64,000 nucleotides of DNA from Mermis nigrescens. Lineage: Eukaryota > Nematoda > Enoplea > Mermithida > Mermithidae. Within the stretch, counting starts at the first letter, position 1; every line of letters starts with the position of its first letter. The stretch is from the NCBI GenBank assembly GCA_036768485.1, contig JAVLUZ010000142.1, positions 7,763,775 to 7,827,774 of the forward strand, in the 5' to 3' direction. Made by a program: the position numbers and the translations under genes. Shown here piece by piece: positions 34,765 to 48,200 of the stretch. The notes under the pieces were generated by a model that saw only the letters and a list, made by a program, of their open reading frames with translations, had not been told where the DNA came from and searched no databases.

Positions 34765-35263
34765 AGGTGTCTCCCTTCAGAATGGAAAACTGAAAATTTT
34801 GAGTGGAAAATAAGGCAAAATGATGGTCGAATATGGATAAAAATTAAAAATTTTCTTCAAAAAGGCTTGAAATTGACTTGAAACTATCGGAACGTTCTTT
34901 TAGCATTTACAGTTGCCTACCAGTTTCAGAAGTCATTTTGGCTATAGCTTGATTTTTGACCCCCTCCTCAGACCGACTGATCCACGTACTCTGGGCGTGA
35001 TGGGGAGTTTGGGGGTATGCACCCCCCAGAAACCAAAATACCCCCCAGAAATCCAATTTTGAAAATATTTTATTTTTTCGCAATTTTTTGATGCCATTAG
35101 ATAGTGCTCGATGAGAAACAATGAAAAATGGTGTTTTTTCGCCATACCACCATTTTTAAGGCCATTTGTTGACCTTTGAAAAATCTTGCGCCCTACCCCA
35201 GAATTTTGGTGCCGCCCACCTATGCTGATTTCCCCTCAGATCGTTCATGCTTTGCATCTATGA
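34765..35263 (+). repeat. R5 repeat interrupted by a nested R1
   Basis: The R5 body at 34765-34982 reaches ttgaccccctcctcagaccg. After the R1 insertion, the R5 end cctcagatcgttcatgctttgcatctatg resumes at 35234-35263. Confidence 0.75.
34983..35224 (-). repeat. R1 repeat copy nested in R5
   Basis: Inverted copy from cacgtactctgggcg to ggtgccgcccacctatg, splitting the R5 copy. Confidence 0.85.
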
Positions 35264-36011
35264 CGGCATGATTATTTTTTGCTGCATGGGTTTGTATACT
35301 CAGAATTAGTATGTACATATGTGGTTCTGATGACCAAATAAGCATCATAAAATTCACCCACAGTCAAGCCGAAATATCTAAATAGGAAAATTACTGCGAA
35401 TGTATACATATACACGAATACGAGAAAAATAACGTGCAAATTGAAAATAACTTGTCTAAAACTAAAATTCCTTTTCATTGAACTAATTTTAAGTGCTATA
35501 ACTGCGCATTGTAACGAAAGCTGTTGCTCCGTCTGTAATAATCTTTTACCGACACAGACATCAAATGTCAGTCCAGCCAGATGCCCGTCAAAAATGAGCA
35601 GTCATGCTTCTCATCATCAGCTCGTTTTATCGTAAACATTTGGGTACCTACGTATAACTAATATTATTTTCTTCGTGAGTTAAACCCGAATTTAGGTCTT
35701 TAATGCTCTTAGGTTTCAGATATAGTCCTGCATTTCTTCAATTAAAAAGCATTGTTGGCCTGCGTATAGAGGAAGAGCTTTAGAGGTACATTATGCAATA
35801 CAGCATATAATGCTTTCCTCTAAACACTACTTGACGACTGGCACTTATTAATAACCTCTTTTTTGAACACCGTTTCTTAAGTCATTCGTCGACTTTTGGC
35901 CTACAAACATAAATTATTTATTACAACAACTGTTCTAGGAAATGGAAATACACCTTTTCTGCTAATATGCGCTCTTTTTAAGTCTGCGGCATCCGTTTGA
36001 CTTATATTGGC
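35264..36011. other. 5' region of K2P-1, first coding exon uncertain
   Basis: An open frame at 35441-35635 begins with a hydrophobic, signal-like stretch but has no other support. ATGs near 35568-35611 lead to a possible donor tttatc|gtaaac, which could form a small first coding exon of the channel gene. The phase fit is only clear for one arrangement, so I do not call it. Confidence 0.3.
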
Positions 36012-36062
36012 AAGAAATTTACACCTTCTAACCTTCTACGGGAGAGTACAAAATATACACAG

Positions 36063-36236
36063 ATGGATGAAGATCCTGAAGAAGAAGAGAATAGCGGTAC
36101 AGTCGATACTGTAGTCAAAGTTATTCCGATGGAAAAAGAATTGTCGGGCAGTTCTATTATTTCAACGCTCGGAGAAGAAGACTTAATTAGTATTGGCGAA
36201 GAAGTGAAGGAAAGCTGTGCCTCCAGAGCTGGAATG
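36063..36236 (+). CDS. K2P-1 exon 1 (N-terminal cytosolic)
   Basis: Donor ggaatg|gtaact, phase 0. The in-frame sequence is open upstream to an AG at 35981-35982, so the exon may start earlier; ATG 36063 is the first in-frame ATG. Ends GEEVKESCASRAGM. Confidence 0.75.
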
Positions 36237-39200
36237 GTAACTTGATTTTTTCCACTACTTTTCTACAAACTTGAAAGCCATTTCCTGACTCCAGAGCAGT
36301 GTTTTTTGGGTACTATAATTATGGTACAGTAGCGATTTTAGTGTGGTAAAACATGGTTTTCTGACCGTTGGTAGTGTATTTTAGCTGATTTCTGGTTTAT
36401 GACGCCAAAAATCACTAAGAATTGTCCCAAGAGCGCGAAGTGCCGAAAATTTTGACATTTTTTCATTCTAAATGCAAATGCTACCAGGACGGATAACAAC
36501 TCATTTCGGCGCAGCGCCGAAAATTTTCGGGAATCTTAGACCTTTTTTACAGTTTTTGTATTCTGAAAAATCTTTGCACATGCTCGCGGAAAGTCTTTGT
36601 ATATCGGGAAAAATCTTTGCCGAATACAAAAATACCATGCTCCTGTGATTATTTCGAAAATGGGAGAAAATACAATTTATTCATAGCATAGTTGGTTTTT
36701 TGCATGTACTCGCATGTTCTGCCATTTACAATTTGTGTTTTCTGTTCATCAGCAGAAAATGAAGAGAAAAGTTCTTCTCTGCGAGGAGAATATTATAGTT
36801 TTTCAGATGCGAAAAGAAATGAAGCAAGAGAAAAAGTTTTATCCTGTTTGGAAAAAGTTATAATTTAAAGTTTTTCGATGTGAAAAGAAATGGGTCGTTC
36901 TGGAGAATTACAAGACAATTCCTTTTATAATTTTCGAGTTGAAACATAAAGACGCGACTTTTGAGAAAATTGTATGACTAAAATCACTTAGAGTAAGTTG
37001 ATTCACGAGATCGACGTCCCCTGATTAATATGTAAAAAATTTCATATTACAGAAGAAAAGTGAAATTCTCTTCAAATTGTTTTTGGAAGCGCAATACTGC
37101 TGACTTGAATAATAAAATTAGTCGCTGCAGAAAGACAAAATATAAAATGTGATTTATGCTTAGCGAGCGAGACTCGTTCATAATTTTATGTTAAAAAACT
37201 TTCCATCGAAATATTTTTAGCTGAAGATAATCTTTTGCGAATTTCAAATGTTTCTATTCAAGGGTATAAAAAATGAATATTATTCGTAAGTATTAAACGA
37301 CTCGAGCTTAAATCAGTAGAATTCAGATCCATTATTTATATTGCTAACTCGCATTAGAATATCAATAAGCCAATAATGCCTTTTAATTAGTCATAATTAA
37401 CATACTTGATTTTAGGGAGGCAAAAATTTTTGACTTCCCCATAAATTTGTTCGCCTCCTTTTTAGAATTCGCAATTTTTCGAAAGTTTCCGAAAATTTCC
37501 CGAAAATTGCAGAAAAGGTGGTTTCTAAAGCGTTTTAGCTGTCTATTTGTTCAAAAGTGTCAAATTTTCAGTGCTTCGCGCGACATACTCATGTTTTGAC
37601 TGTATTTTGTACAATTTGTTCGACTTTTTTATATTTTTTCGAAGTTTTTTTATGTTTTTATGCTCTTGAAAAATAGGACATCGTCAAACACGACGAAAAA
37701 GATGTTTTTGACGCGTAGTCACCATTTTTTTAGCCCAAAAAGGAAATTTAAAATTTCACCCTCCCCCCAGAATTCCCGTACTCTGCATGTCTGGTCATAA
37801 ATGACTAAACTTCAGTTTCGCGAAATTTTTTGAGTTTTAATAAAATGATTTTTCAAGCTTCCGATTTTCCACATTATTAGAATATATGCAGAGCTCAGCG
37901 CTAAGAGGGAAATGTTTAATATTCTTTTCTATAAAGTGACTAGCATTGCATAAGTAGAATTTTCAAGTTTTTAAGTTACTATCTAACATTATTGCCGCTT
38001 GATTTCATTGCGAGATGTCTTCATGAATTTTTGATGCTTCGCTTATATTCGAATGAATTAAATGATTTACGCTCTAGATTAGCTTTGTGGAAAGGTTCGT
38101 CCGCACATAAGCGTGGGTGTCTGGAACCTTCAGAATCTTAATGACTCCCTAATTGAATTTTTAGTGTTTTTTGGCAATTTGTCCCCCTCCCCAGAAATTT
38201 CGTTGCTGCCCATGTATGGATCCGTCCCATGATAGCAGTCACTCTTTTGCTTTTGTAACTTAGCTCAAGCGAAAATGAGCAGAAAAAGTATGCCGTGATC
38301 TACTCACGTCACGACACGATCCACTATTGTTGGTGCCCAGATGTACTGATTTTATCAGGATTGTACTGATTTCTAGAAGCTCGTCCTGATTCTAAAAATG
38401 TCCTGATTTTGTCCTGAAATTCGGGTTCCCGTCCTGATTTGTCCCGAAATTTTTAAAAATTTTAAGATAATCATGCTGAACGTTAAATAAAGTATGTTGC
38501 GCTCAGTTACTTACTGTTCATAAGATTGCTACTTTTCATTAAAGCTGATCAAATCACATGAAATTTAAACCGCACTATCATCCGCACTGGTCAGAAATTA
38601 AATATGAAAGATTCATTGTTTGATGAAACAAAATCGATTTCGATCGTCTGTTCACTGCTTTTTGCACAAGGAAATTACTCGTTCCACAGCCGCGTTTGAT
38701 GTAGGAATCGAAAAAATTACGCTAACCAGAGTTTTCAAATCAATAAATGTTTTTGTTTGAAACAAAGTGGACCTTTTTCATCAATTGGCAAATTATTAAA
38801 TTCATCAGAAGAAGCTTCTAATAATGAGTGTTGTGCAAAAAGCAGTGATCAGACTATCGAAATCGATTGAATGTTGAAACCGTGAAATGCTTGCTTCAAA
38901 TTAAAATGATTCTTCATCGTATTGTGAAATGTATAAAAAGATTTTGGGTGACGAAAATTTGCTGAATCAGATATCGTCACGAATACGTGTGAATTTGATG
39001 CTTTATTGTAGTAATAAACATTATTTTGAAAAGTGCTACTTTTTTCAAACGTCCTGTCCTGATTTTGGACCAAAAGTATCTGGGCACCCTAGCTATTGTG
39101 AAATTTTTTGCTTAATCACCCCTGAACATGCTAACAAGAAATTACCGTCCGATACTTTGTGCTCTTTATATGACTTTTTATGAGCCAATCTCTACCACAA

Positions 39201-42200
39201 TGTTTTATCAGTTCTTTAATCCGCAGTCGTTGTTCACCGTCTTTGTAAGCAAATTTTTAATCAGAAAGTTCGGCTGTTATGTACCTTTGATAAGTTTGAT
39301 TTTCTGAATATCACGCAGTAACCTTAGAGAGGAAGAAACGCTATCATTTAACAGTCATAACTGAGCTTACATGCGCGATTCAAGTTTAATCGTTTAGAAC
39401 CGAGATCGCGCAAGAGCCACGCCATCTGTTTGAAACAAATTATTTTTTGTTAAAGCTAAACATCCTAAATATTATTTATGCATTTTAATAAAAAGAATAC
39501 TAAATATATGGTCAAATCCGGTCCAGCTGCTAATTTTTAGGAAGCATATCGTTTTGACACAAGATTAGTTCTTCTGAGAGCGACCAACAGTCTTAACAGG
39601 GAATTATTTTCAGCATCCTGCTTCCTTTTATCAACAGCCTGCATATACAGTTTTAAGTGACACTGAGATCGCTCCAGAAAAAATCTTCGGAGTACATATT
39701 TGGCTATGCATAGTAACTTTTTGCTCGAATTTGAGAAAATTTACTGCAAAAGCATGCCTTTTTCCGAACACCCTAAATATCAAAATTTTTATTCGTTAAA
39801 AACCTGATCGAAATAAGTTTTGTTCAGTTGCGTGTCACCCGACGTGCGTCCGAGATAAAAAGCCTAGTAAATAACTATGAATTCGTTTCTCCAATTTTCA
39901 AACTGAGGTGCGTCATTTGAGTTCGCTACTCAAAAAATACTGAACACCTCACATATTATTGGTTCATCGAAATCATTTTTTCCAGTATGCCAAAATAATA
40001 TTGCCACATATTGGTTTGGTACTACTACTTGGCGCTTACACTCTTTGTGGCGCCGGAATATTCCATATGATAGAACTGCCACATGAAGAACAAGTAAGCT
40101 AGTATAGTCTTGTTATTTTGCATACCGAAGCCTTCGTTTCGATGCATCATTTTATCTTTTCTTAATAATTTAAACGGCACTGAAACTTCAAAACCAGTCA
40201 AAAATTGCATTTTTCCGATCCTTTCACGATGCTCTTCTTTTCTGGACTAATAAAATCCTATAAAATAATGAAATCATGTGTGACGAAGAAATGAATTTAA
40301 GCGCGAAGTCAAGCCAAAAAAATGCTATGAACAATTAACAAATTTTTTGAGTCATTATAAAATTTCGGATTCGTTGGATTTTACCTATTTTTGCCGGAAT
40401 CATTAATCTTTCTTAGAGTTAGACTATACACTCGTTTTGGGTTTTGGGAGCTGGGGTCCTGATAATAGAAATTATTTATCAGATAAATTAGGTTAGATTA
40501 GGGCTTAAACGGAAAGAAGATTTTTCTGTAAAAGTGCTTGCAATAAATACATGTACACCCCAGTAGTGCTTAGTATCATTTAAATTGTTTCGAATGCTAC
40601 TCTAGTGGATGAAGCTAAATATTCTCGGCCTTAGAGGGCCCCTCAGAATGGACTAATCCCAACTTACCCTGCTGTGCACCTTTGGTCCGAAAACCCAACC
40701 ATCCTCCTAGAGAAGATACATCGCGTCGCGAGTTCTGTTCCATGACCTGTATTGGAGCCCTGTTAAGCCTTGCATTAACAGAACATACTGAAATCTCAAT
40801 ATCGATTTTATTGTGCCTTGCATTAAAATTATTTTTGCCTTTTTCGATTTGCCATGGACCATCAAACCTGTCTTTTTGCCATAAGGTAGAATATAATAGT
40901 TACAAGCAACTTTTATGAATAGGTGATAAGTGGAAATGGCCCTTTCAGAATAAAGCAGACTTCAGCTTCATTATAAAGGTGTTTGATAATGTTGGCCCTT
41001 AGATTTTTGAGACAAAGATTGAAAAATAAGGCGTGTTCCGACATTTATCATAAGCCTTGAATAATTTGAATGCAGTGACTTCAGAGGCACGCTTGAAATT
41101 TCCTAAAGGATAGTCGACGTTGATTTTTCTTACTAACTTCAGTTGCATTTTCAAACCCTGATTGCTTTATGCGATAGAAAAAGAAGATTTTATTGCTCTT
41201 GTTTGTTTTCTTAACAAGTTTATTCAAAGAATATAAAAGTGCGAGGCTACAAAAAAGGGTAAATAAGATAATTGTGATAGCCAATAATGTGTCGGTTCTT
41301 CGAAAGATTTCTTATAAAAGTCAGAGCCGGAAAGAAAGATTTCGTTTATGTAGTTCATACAATTATGGGATTCCACCCAAACAGAGTTTCTGAATTTCTT
41401 TTGCGAAAACAATTTTTAGATGAATCATAAACATCATTACTACCAACAACTGCGTTTTTAGGAACTTCCAGAGTGCTACATAATTTATTTTACCCAGACC
41501 GCACGACAAGAACATAAATGCACTGGATAGCAAAAGTCATAAGGAATAAAAGTAATAAAGTCGTCTTTTAACTTTTAATGATAGTTTTAGTTACTTTGTA
41601 GTAGTGCAGGGAGTATTTCTTAATTTTTTCTTGCAAATTCAATGATCAGTTGTCACGAACTTAAGACAAGTGATAGAAGTTATCAGTTTGAACGCAGTCG
41701 CACGAAAAGTTCCTTCTCTCTAATTCAATTCCTGATGATTAAGTGCTAGGCCAGAAAACTAAATTAGCAATGCCCATTGCCCATAGAGTTTTTCCATATG
41801 AAAGGTGTTAAAAATTCATTTCGCACTCTTCAAAAATTAGTCTAAAATAAAAATTTCTATATTTTTTCTTGCAACATTGCAGGTGCTTAATGAGAAATAT
41901 AGACGTACCTATTCGACATTTATATTTGCAATAAGCTTTGATTGCCTTTAATCAATAACTCATCGGAGTTTGATCACCAAATTATCTTTCATAATTAATA
42001 AAATTTAATCGACAACTCAAAAATCAATCATTTCTTGAACTTCAAATTTATACTTTTCTTATGTTAATCCAGCTTTCCTACCAATCTGTATACAAGCGGG
42101 TAATCAACGGAAGATAACCTTTTCGGATCTCGATATCAAGCTTTTCGTATACGTACAAATTTATGTAAATTAACTTGTTGCTACGAGATTTAAAATACAT

Positions 42201-45200
42201 AATAGCCGGAGGAACGGAGTTTTCGGAAGGAACAAGATTTAAAATTCTACAATTTTAAAAATTTTGTCCTTGCTTGCCACTCTCCGAACGAATGCCGTAA
42301 AATTTATTTCTGAGCTTACAATCACATGGGCCTAGTGGTCTGGAGCTGTATGTGCCGTCTCACATAATCCGGTCCATCTTCACAATTGAATATTTGACAT
42401 TTTTCTGCTATTTTGTCCCATTAGACCCCACAGAATGATTGATGCCCATGCGTGCTTACAATGACCTTTTTTAGTAAAACATCGCTTTTTATTGTGCTTT
42501 TGTTTGCTTTCAGGTTAGAAACAAAGCTCTTCATAGAATCGCAGCAACGAAGAGCTCGCTATTAGACGTGCTTTATAACAAATCGGCTTTTGAAATTCGC
42601 GACGAGCTTACCTGGAAATCTGTGGCGTTCAGCCAGTTTAAAATACTAGAAAAAGTTTTGTATCGTGCGTATGAGGACGAATTTGTCAATCTAGATGATA
42701 TAGCTCGCAACTTGAACGAAACCAATCATCGCCAAATGTGGACTATAACTCAAGCCATTTTCTTCAGTACTACTGTCATAACGACCATAGGTAGTGCGAG
42801 TTATGAAATGATAACACATGCACAGCATAGCCGGTCAGGGGGCAGTCGGGACCTGGCATGCACTGGAGGTTTTGGGGGTCTGAGACCCCAGAATGGAAAA
42901 ATGGGAAATTTTGTCAGGAGGAAAATGATGCAAAATGAAGGCAACAAACGGATAAAAAGTAAAAATTTTCTTCAAAAGTGCTTAAAATTGATCAGAAACT
43001 TTGTAATAAGGCAGTTTTAACGCTATTTTAGCACTTATACCACTTTTTGAGGTCATTTTGGTCCAAAAAGTCCCCATTCTTAAGCTCCCCCGATCAGCCA
43101 TGCTGTGCATCTATGGTCTACACCGAAGGTCTGACAGAGAGCTTTATGTAAATTTTAAAGGCTACCCAGTCAATTTCAAGCACTTTTGCAGAAAGGTTGT
43201 GATTTCCAGTCATGTTTAGCCTTAGTTTTGCGTTACTTTTCGTAAAAAAATTTCCTCTGGGATTTCAGACTACAGCCAGGCCCTGAAGACCCCTACATGA
43301 TTGTTTGTTAAAACGAGTTTATTTAAGTATTATGTCCGGCTCGTTCATTACTATTTTATAAAAAATAATGATTAGGCTGTAACCAACCTCTTGATACAAG
43401 TCACTTTTTTATACCTTGTGTTTCATAAGAAAAATTTAATTAACTATTTGATTTTCAATACTTCGCTGACCCCGACATTGTGTCAAAATGGTCATAATCT
43501 AGGAGTTTTAAAATCTGTGGGTCGACTTAAGTTGTTCAGTTGCTCCACAACTTGTAAAAATACTTCAACAGTGTAAAGTCAAGTTTTGTAAATGCTTGAA
43601 ACAAGTGTTAGATAAGTAAATTTTTGGCCAATTGGACGAAAATTTAAGTGATTTTCTAACATTCGAGTAGAAATCTTAATTGCTGACCTGACCTGTTGGA
43701 TTCAGTAAAACTTGTCTATATGCTCAGAAGCTTTTGATTGTATTAAGCAAAAGCTGCAAGTACATATATAATTAGCATACATGAAATTAGGGGATTTCAT
43801 ACCCAGAAAATTCTCCCAAGAATTCGCAATTTTCCAAAATTTTTCAAGCATTAGCAGAAAAGATCCTATTTTAAGTGTTTTAGCTGTCTATTTGCTCGAA
43901 AGTGACAAATTTCTGGCGCTGCCATAAACTCATTTTTTGACCATATTTTGTTTCATTTATTCGAGTTTTTTTTATTTTTTCAAAAGTTTTCTACGTCTTT
44001 ATGCCATAGAAAGATAGAGCGTCGTCAGAAACGCCAAAAAACGATGTTCTTGACGTGTATTTATAATTTTGAGGCGGAAAGGCATTTTAAAACTTTACCT
44101 CCCTCAGAATTCCCATATTGTGCATGTCTGGCAATTGGATAATGTGTATTTACACTTTATAGGAAACTTTGCTCTGCAAAACCAAACCTTCCACCCAACA
44201 GTGAGTGCGTGTTCTTCCATTTAGTGCAGAATGTTTTTGGCTCGAAACTTTTGGTTGATCATTCTATGCAGGGCGTTTAGATAATAGCAGTCCTGCAAGA
44301 TTTTTTCATTGAATTCACTTGAATTTCCAATTCGTACAAATTTGTCCTTTTTTAAAATTGGCCTATCCGCCGTCCGCTCATCTTATAACGGTTGTTAGTG
44401 CTTAGTTTTTGAGTTAAGTTAAGCAAAATGTTATAAATAAGTTGAAATATGTTTTCCATATATACGTTTGTTGAGGTTATGGAAATCTTGTGCCAAGAAC
44501 ACTTGCGGGCCGAATATTCTGCATAGTTTTCGCTTTGTTTGGAATTCCACTTTTGCTAGTAACGGTTGCGGATATTGGAAAGTTTCTTGCCGATCTGATG
44601 AAATTTCTGTATAAGTCGTATCAGTCGTTTAAATGGAAGGTAATAATTAATTTTTTTCGCAAAATGTTGAGCACACATACTCTTTTTTATTTTTCGACAT
44701 TTTTTGATATACTTACTAGCATATTGTCATTTCTGAATAAATCAAATGCTTCGTTGTTGCTCGACTATAATTAAAGTTTATTTTTATATTAAGCTCAAAC
44801 AAACCCGCCGGCGTTTTCTGGAATATAGACTCAAGGAAAAGAGAAATGCAACATTTCCGGCTATGAAAGCGCCACGCAGTAAGGCCGAAATGAGACTTCC
44901 TTGGATCATGGTTATGCTGGTTTTGGTGACGTACACTGGAGCTGGTGCCATACTGTTTCACATATACGAAGGATGGGATTATTTCGAAAGTTTCTATTTC
45001 TGCTTTATCACGATGGCAACTGTTGGTGCGTTTTTTCATCACTCGTGTTTTGCATGCGCTGTCTTTGTCCCAAATTTATCATCGTCAAATGGAATTGAGA
45101 TTTTCTGCTAAATGTTCAATTTTTTTAAGAATCTGCAGCTTTATTAGAGTATGCGTAATACTTAATGTGCAGTTTGACTTAATTAAAAAGTAATTATGCT

Positions 45201-48200
45201 AAGATGATTAATTAGCATAAATTATGCGATTGACTGTAATTTCGAAAAAATTACATAATGAAATACTTTTCAGGATTTTTCTATCTGCTTTCTAAAAGAA
45301 AAATTTTCATTCCTCTCTCCCTCGCCTCATATATACGAGCTACTCTAGATGCCAGTTTCTGGAGTTCTACACATGGTATTACAAAACATGCACCCTAATT
45401 ATTGTACGTAGATATCCTCTACTTGGCATGAGTATGTACATAGCACGTCCAGCATGCGTAAAAGACCGCAATTTCTTATTTTCAACTTAGTTCATCTGAT
45501 TCGAACGAGAATTTTTCTAAGGTTGATCTGTCTACCTTATGTGATAAATCTTTCGGAATTAATTGCACAAATAAATCTTTAGATTTTATATTAGGAGCTT
45601 TCAGCTAAATAAGCAAGTTTGTATGCTTTTAAAAAACGGGCCTCAATTGAGGGCGCTTATGGAACAAAAGCTAACTTTTCACCTTAGCACGTTTGACATA
45701 CTATTTACAACAGACTCTATGAACGCCATATATGTAGTTAGTAAGACAAGAAGAACACGGTGTTAGCGTTTTTGATATATATATTTGTCAATTATTTTAT
45801 AAATCTGCTTTTGACAGCTGTATTCGTATATGAGGATAACGGATAACGTTGAACTTTGTTGCTTTATCTGCAGGTTTTGGCGACATTGTGCCGACGCAAG
45901 AAGTTTACATGTTTTTCACTATCGCTTATATTGTTATAGGTGAGATAATCTTGATAAATAAAGAATTTATTCGATCCATTAAAGTCTTTATTCCGTCAGT
46001 GAAAAAATTTTTAAGGATTTCTTGAGATTCTTATCTTTATAGCATTAAATAGAAAAATTTATATATCACTCCGAGATATATAATCTGATTGGCCGAGCAG
46101 CTGTACTGCATCGATTTAGTTCTGTTGAATAAGCGTGCCGAGTGGTCCGCAAAATTATCAAAATTAGTTTACTCAATCCAAATACCCATGTTTTACTCGT
46201 ACATCATATCTCTATATCCAATTAGTATTTGTTGAATCAGAAACAAATTTCTCTCAATTTCATATTTCGTTTCAAAAAATGAGGGTTGGAAAGTGAAGGA
46301 CTTGAGCTCTACTAGATTTCTGTTGTATGACGCCCTGAAGCCTGCCTTTCATTCCATCCGCCACCTCTAGATTTCTTTATTCAAAATATTGTCTAGGTTA
46401 AAAAGTGTTACAGACAGATAAGATTAGATAAGCGACAGACGTAAGAAGGGAAGTTCTATACAGTTTTACATACATTTACACATGGGCTTGGAGGTTTCGG
46501 GGTTGGGACCTCGGAGGCCAAACCCTCTGCAGACTCCCTCCGCACAAATTTCAATTTCGATACACATAATTTGTTTTGCTTTTTTTGACAATTGAAAATT
46601 TTGAATTCCAGACCTTCCGGAATTCAGGCCCTATCCCCGTATTATTATCACTATAGTAGCATTGCTCAATTTCGATCAATTCGTTCATCTGCGCAGAAAA
46701 TTAAATTTTCAAGCGGTTTAAGGTAACATAAGAAATATTGCTCTTCATTCACGTCTTTAAAATATGAAGTATCGTAAAAGTCATACATGGGCAAGGTAGC
46801 GGTGGCCAGAGGGGAGAAGTAAATGCCAGGAATGGACTCAGTACATTGTGGTCACTATTTTTTGAACAGAATTTCTTTGTACGTAAAAAGACTGGTCTCC
46901 AAAACACAATGTAAATTTTGTACAAGCAATTTTTGGTCAATGTTACAGCAGCACTTCATGTGCAGTAAAGTAAACTGAATTTTCGGCCCTGATAAGTGTA
47001 GTTTAGATAATTTTTGGGTTTCTAGCCATTTTCATTAATACGGCGCGAAATGTCGGAAAATTTTGATATTTTTATTCTTTTCCATGCATAATTTTTGATA
47101 CCTTTTTTCCGCAGTAGGCTCCAAAAATTGTCTTGCAGTACCTTTCTTTTTTTCAAATCGTCTGACAGTACCTGATTTTCCAAACCTCTAGTATGGGAAA
47201 TACCCCCTCCTCTCACCCCTATGTCCATGTATGACAGTAAGTTCAATAATGTAGCATCGTCAGGTCTTGCGCTGACTACAATGTGCATCGACTTGGCCGG
47301 TTTGGAATATGTTGCCAAAATTCATTCATTCGGTCGAAAAATTGACGCCGCAAAAGGAATGGTGGGCGGTGCTGTCGTTAGTGGACTGCATGTTGGAGAA
47401 AATTTGCTCAGAATCAGGGCTGTCGGACGCCGCAATTTCGATGCAATGGGTCTACCGGCGGGAATGACTGAAGAACAGTATTTACGTAAACACAATTCAT
47501 AAGTTTTCTCATCTGACTTCATTCCTTTAAGAAACCGTTCATTTAATCATAAAGTCTTAATCAGTCTTTTCGATGAAATTTAGCTGTATTTGAAATTAAT
47601 GCGCGCTTTTCTTCTAAAACTTTCACTATGAGTAGCTTGAATGAATCTCTGTTGTGACTCGGCTACAGACCAAGTTGCACGTGCGCCTCAAAATGGATAT
47701 GCATTGACGGCACACATGGACGTGGGTGTTGTAAGGGTTTAGACCCCTAAAATCTGGCAGACCCCAAAAAATCGATGAACCCCAGAACTGAATTTTGGAA
47801 TATTTTTTGATGATTTTTGCTGGTTTCGCACCACCTGGATCCTCAGGATTCGGCTAATGTGTTATTGAGGGGTGTCCAGACTGGCTGAGGCCACGTAATT
47901 ATATGATTTTTCAACGTAGCCACTCGCTGAAATTCTGCTCAATTCAGTACGTATATGTAGTATGAAGGTGGATTGTGACTTTCAGGAAATCACCCTTTTC
48001 AACGCGAATGTGCTAGCATTTGAATCAGAAGCACTTTAACTCGCCAATGTTCAGTATAGTCCGAAAACTCTTCTATGTAAGATGAAAATCGAAGCTATAC
48101 TCAAAATAAAAGTCACTGACTTTATTTTTAGTTTTGCGTCGTCAAGGTCTCGGCTCCCTCAGCTACAACGTACTCACTTCGCCAATCAGCCCTGAAGTAG

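Noticed and set aside
35441..35635. Cys-rich frame with a signal-like N-terminus, considered as a secreted peptide
   Set aside because: No homology, weak context and overlapping alternative frames; only noted as 5' region of K2P-1.
42791..43020. Apparent extension of K2P-1 exon 3 beyond 42790
   Set aside because: The frame runs over a consensus-like donor into an R5 repeat and loses the GYG filter; splicing to 44476 restores it.
47221..47262. ATG at 47221 as the start of a separate small gene
   Set aside because: The reading is continuous with M4 of the channel; the acceptor at 47262/47263 restores IVIGLALTT, and the upstream part is R7 repeat.
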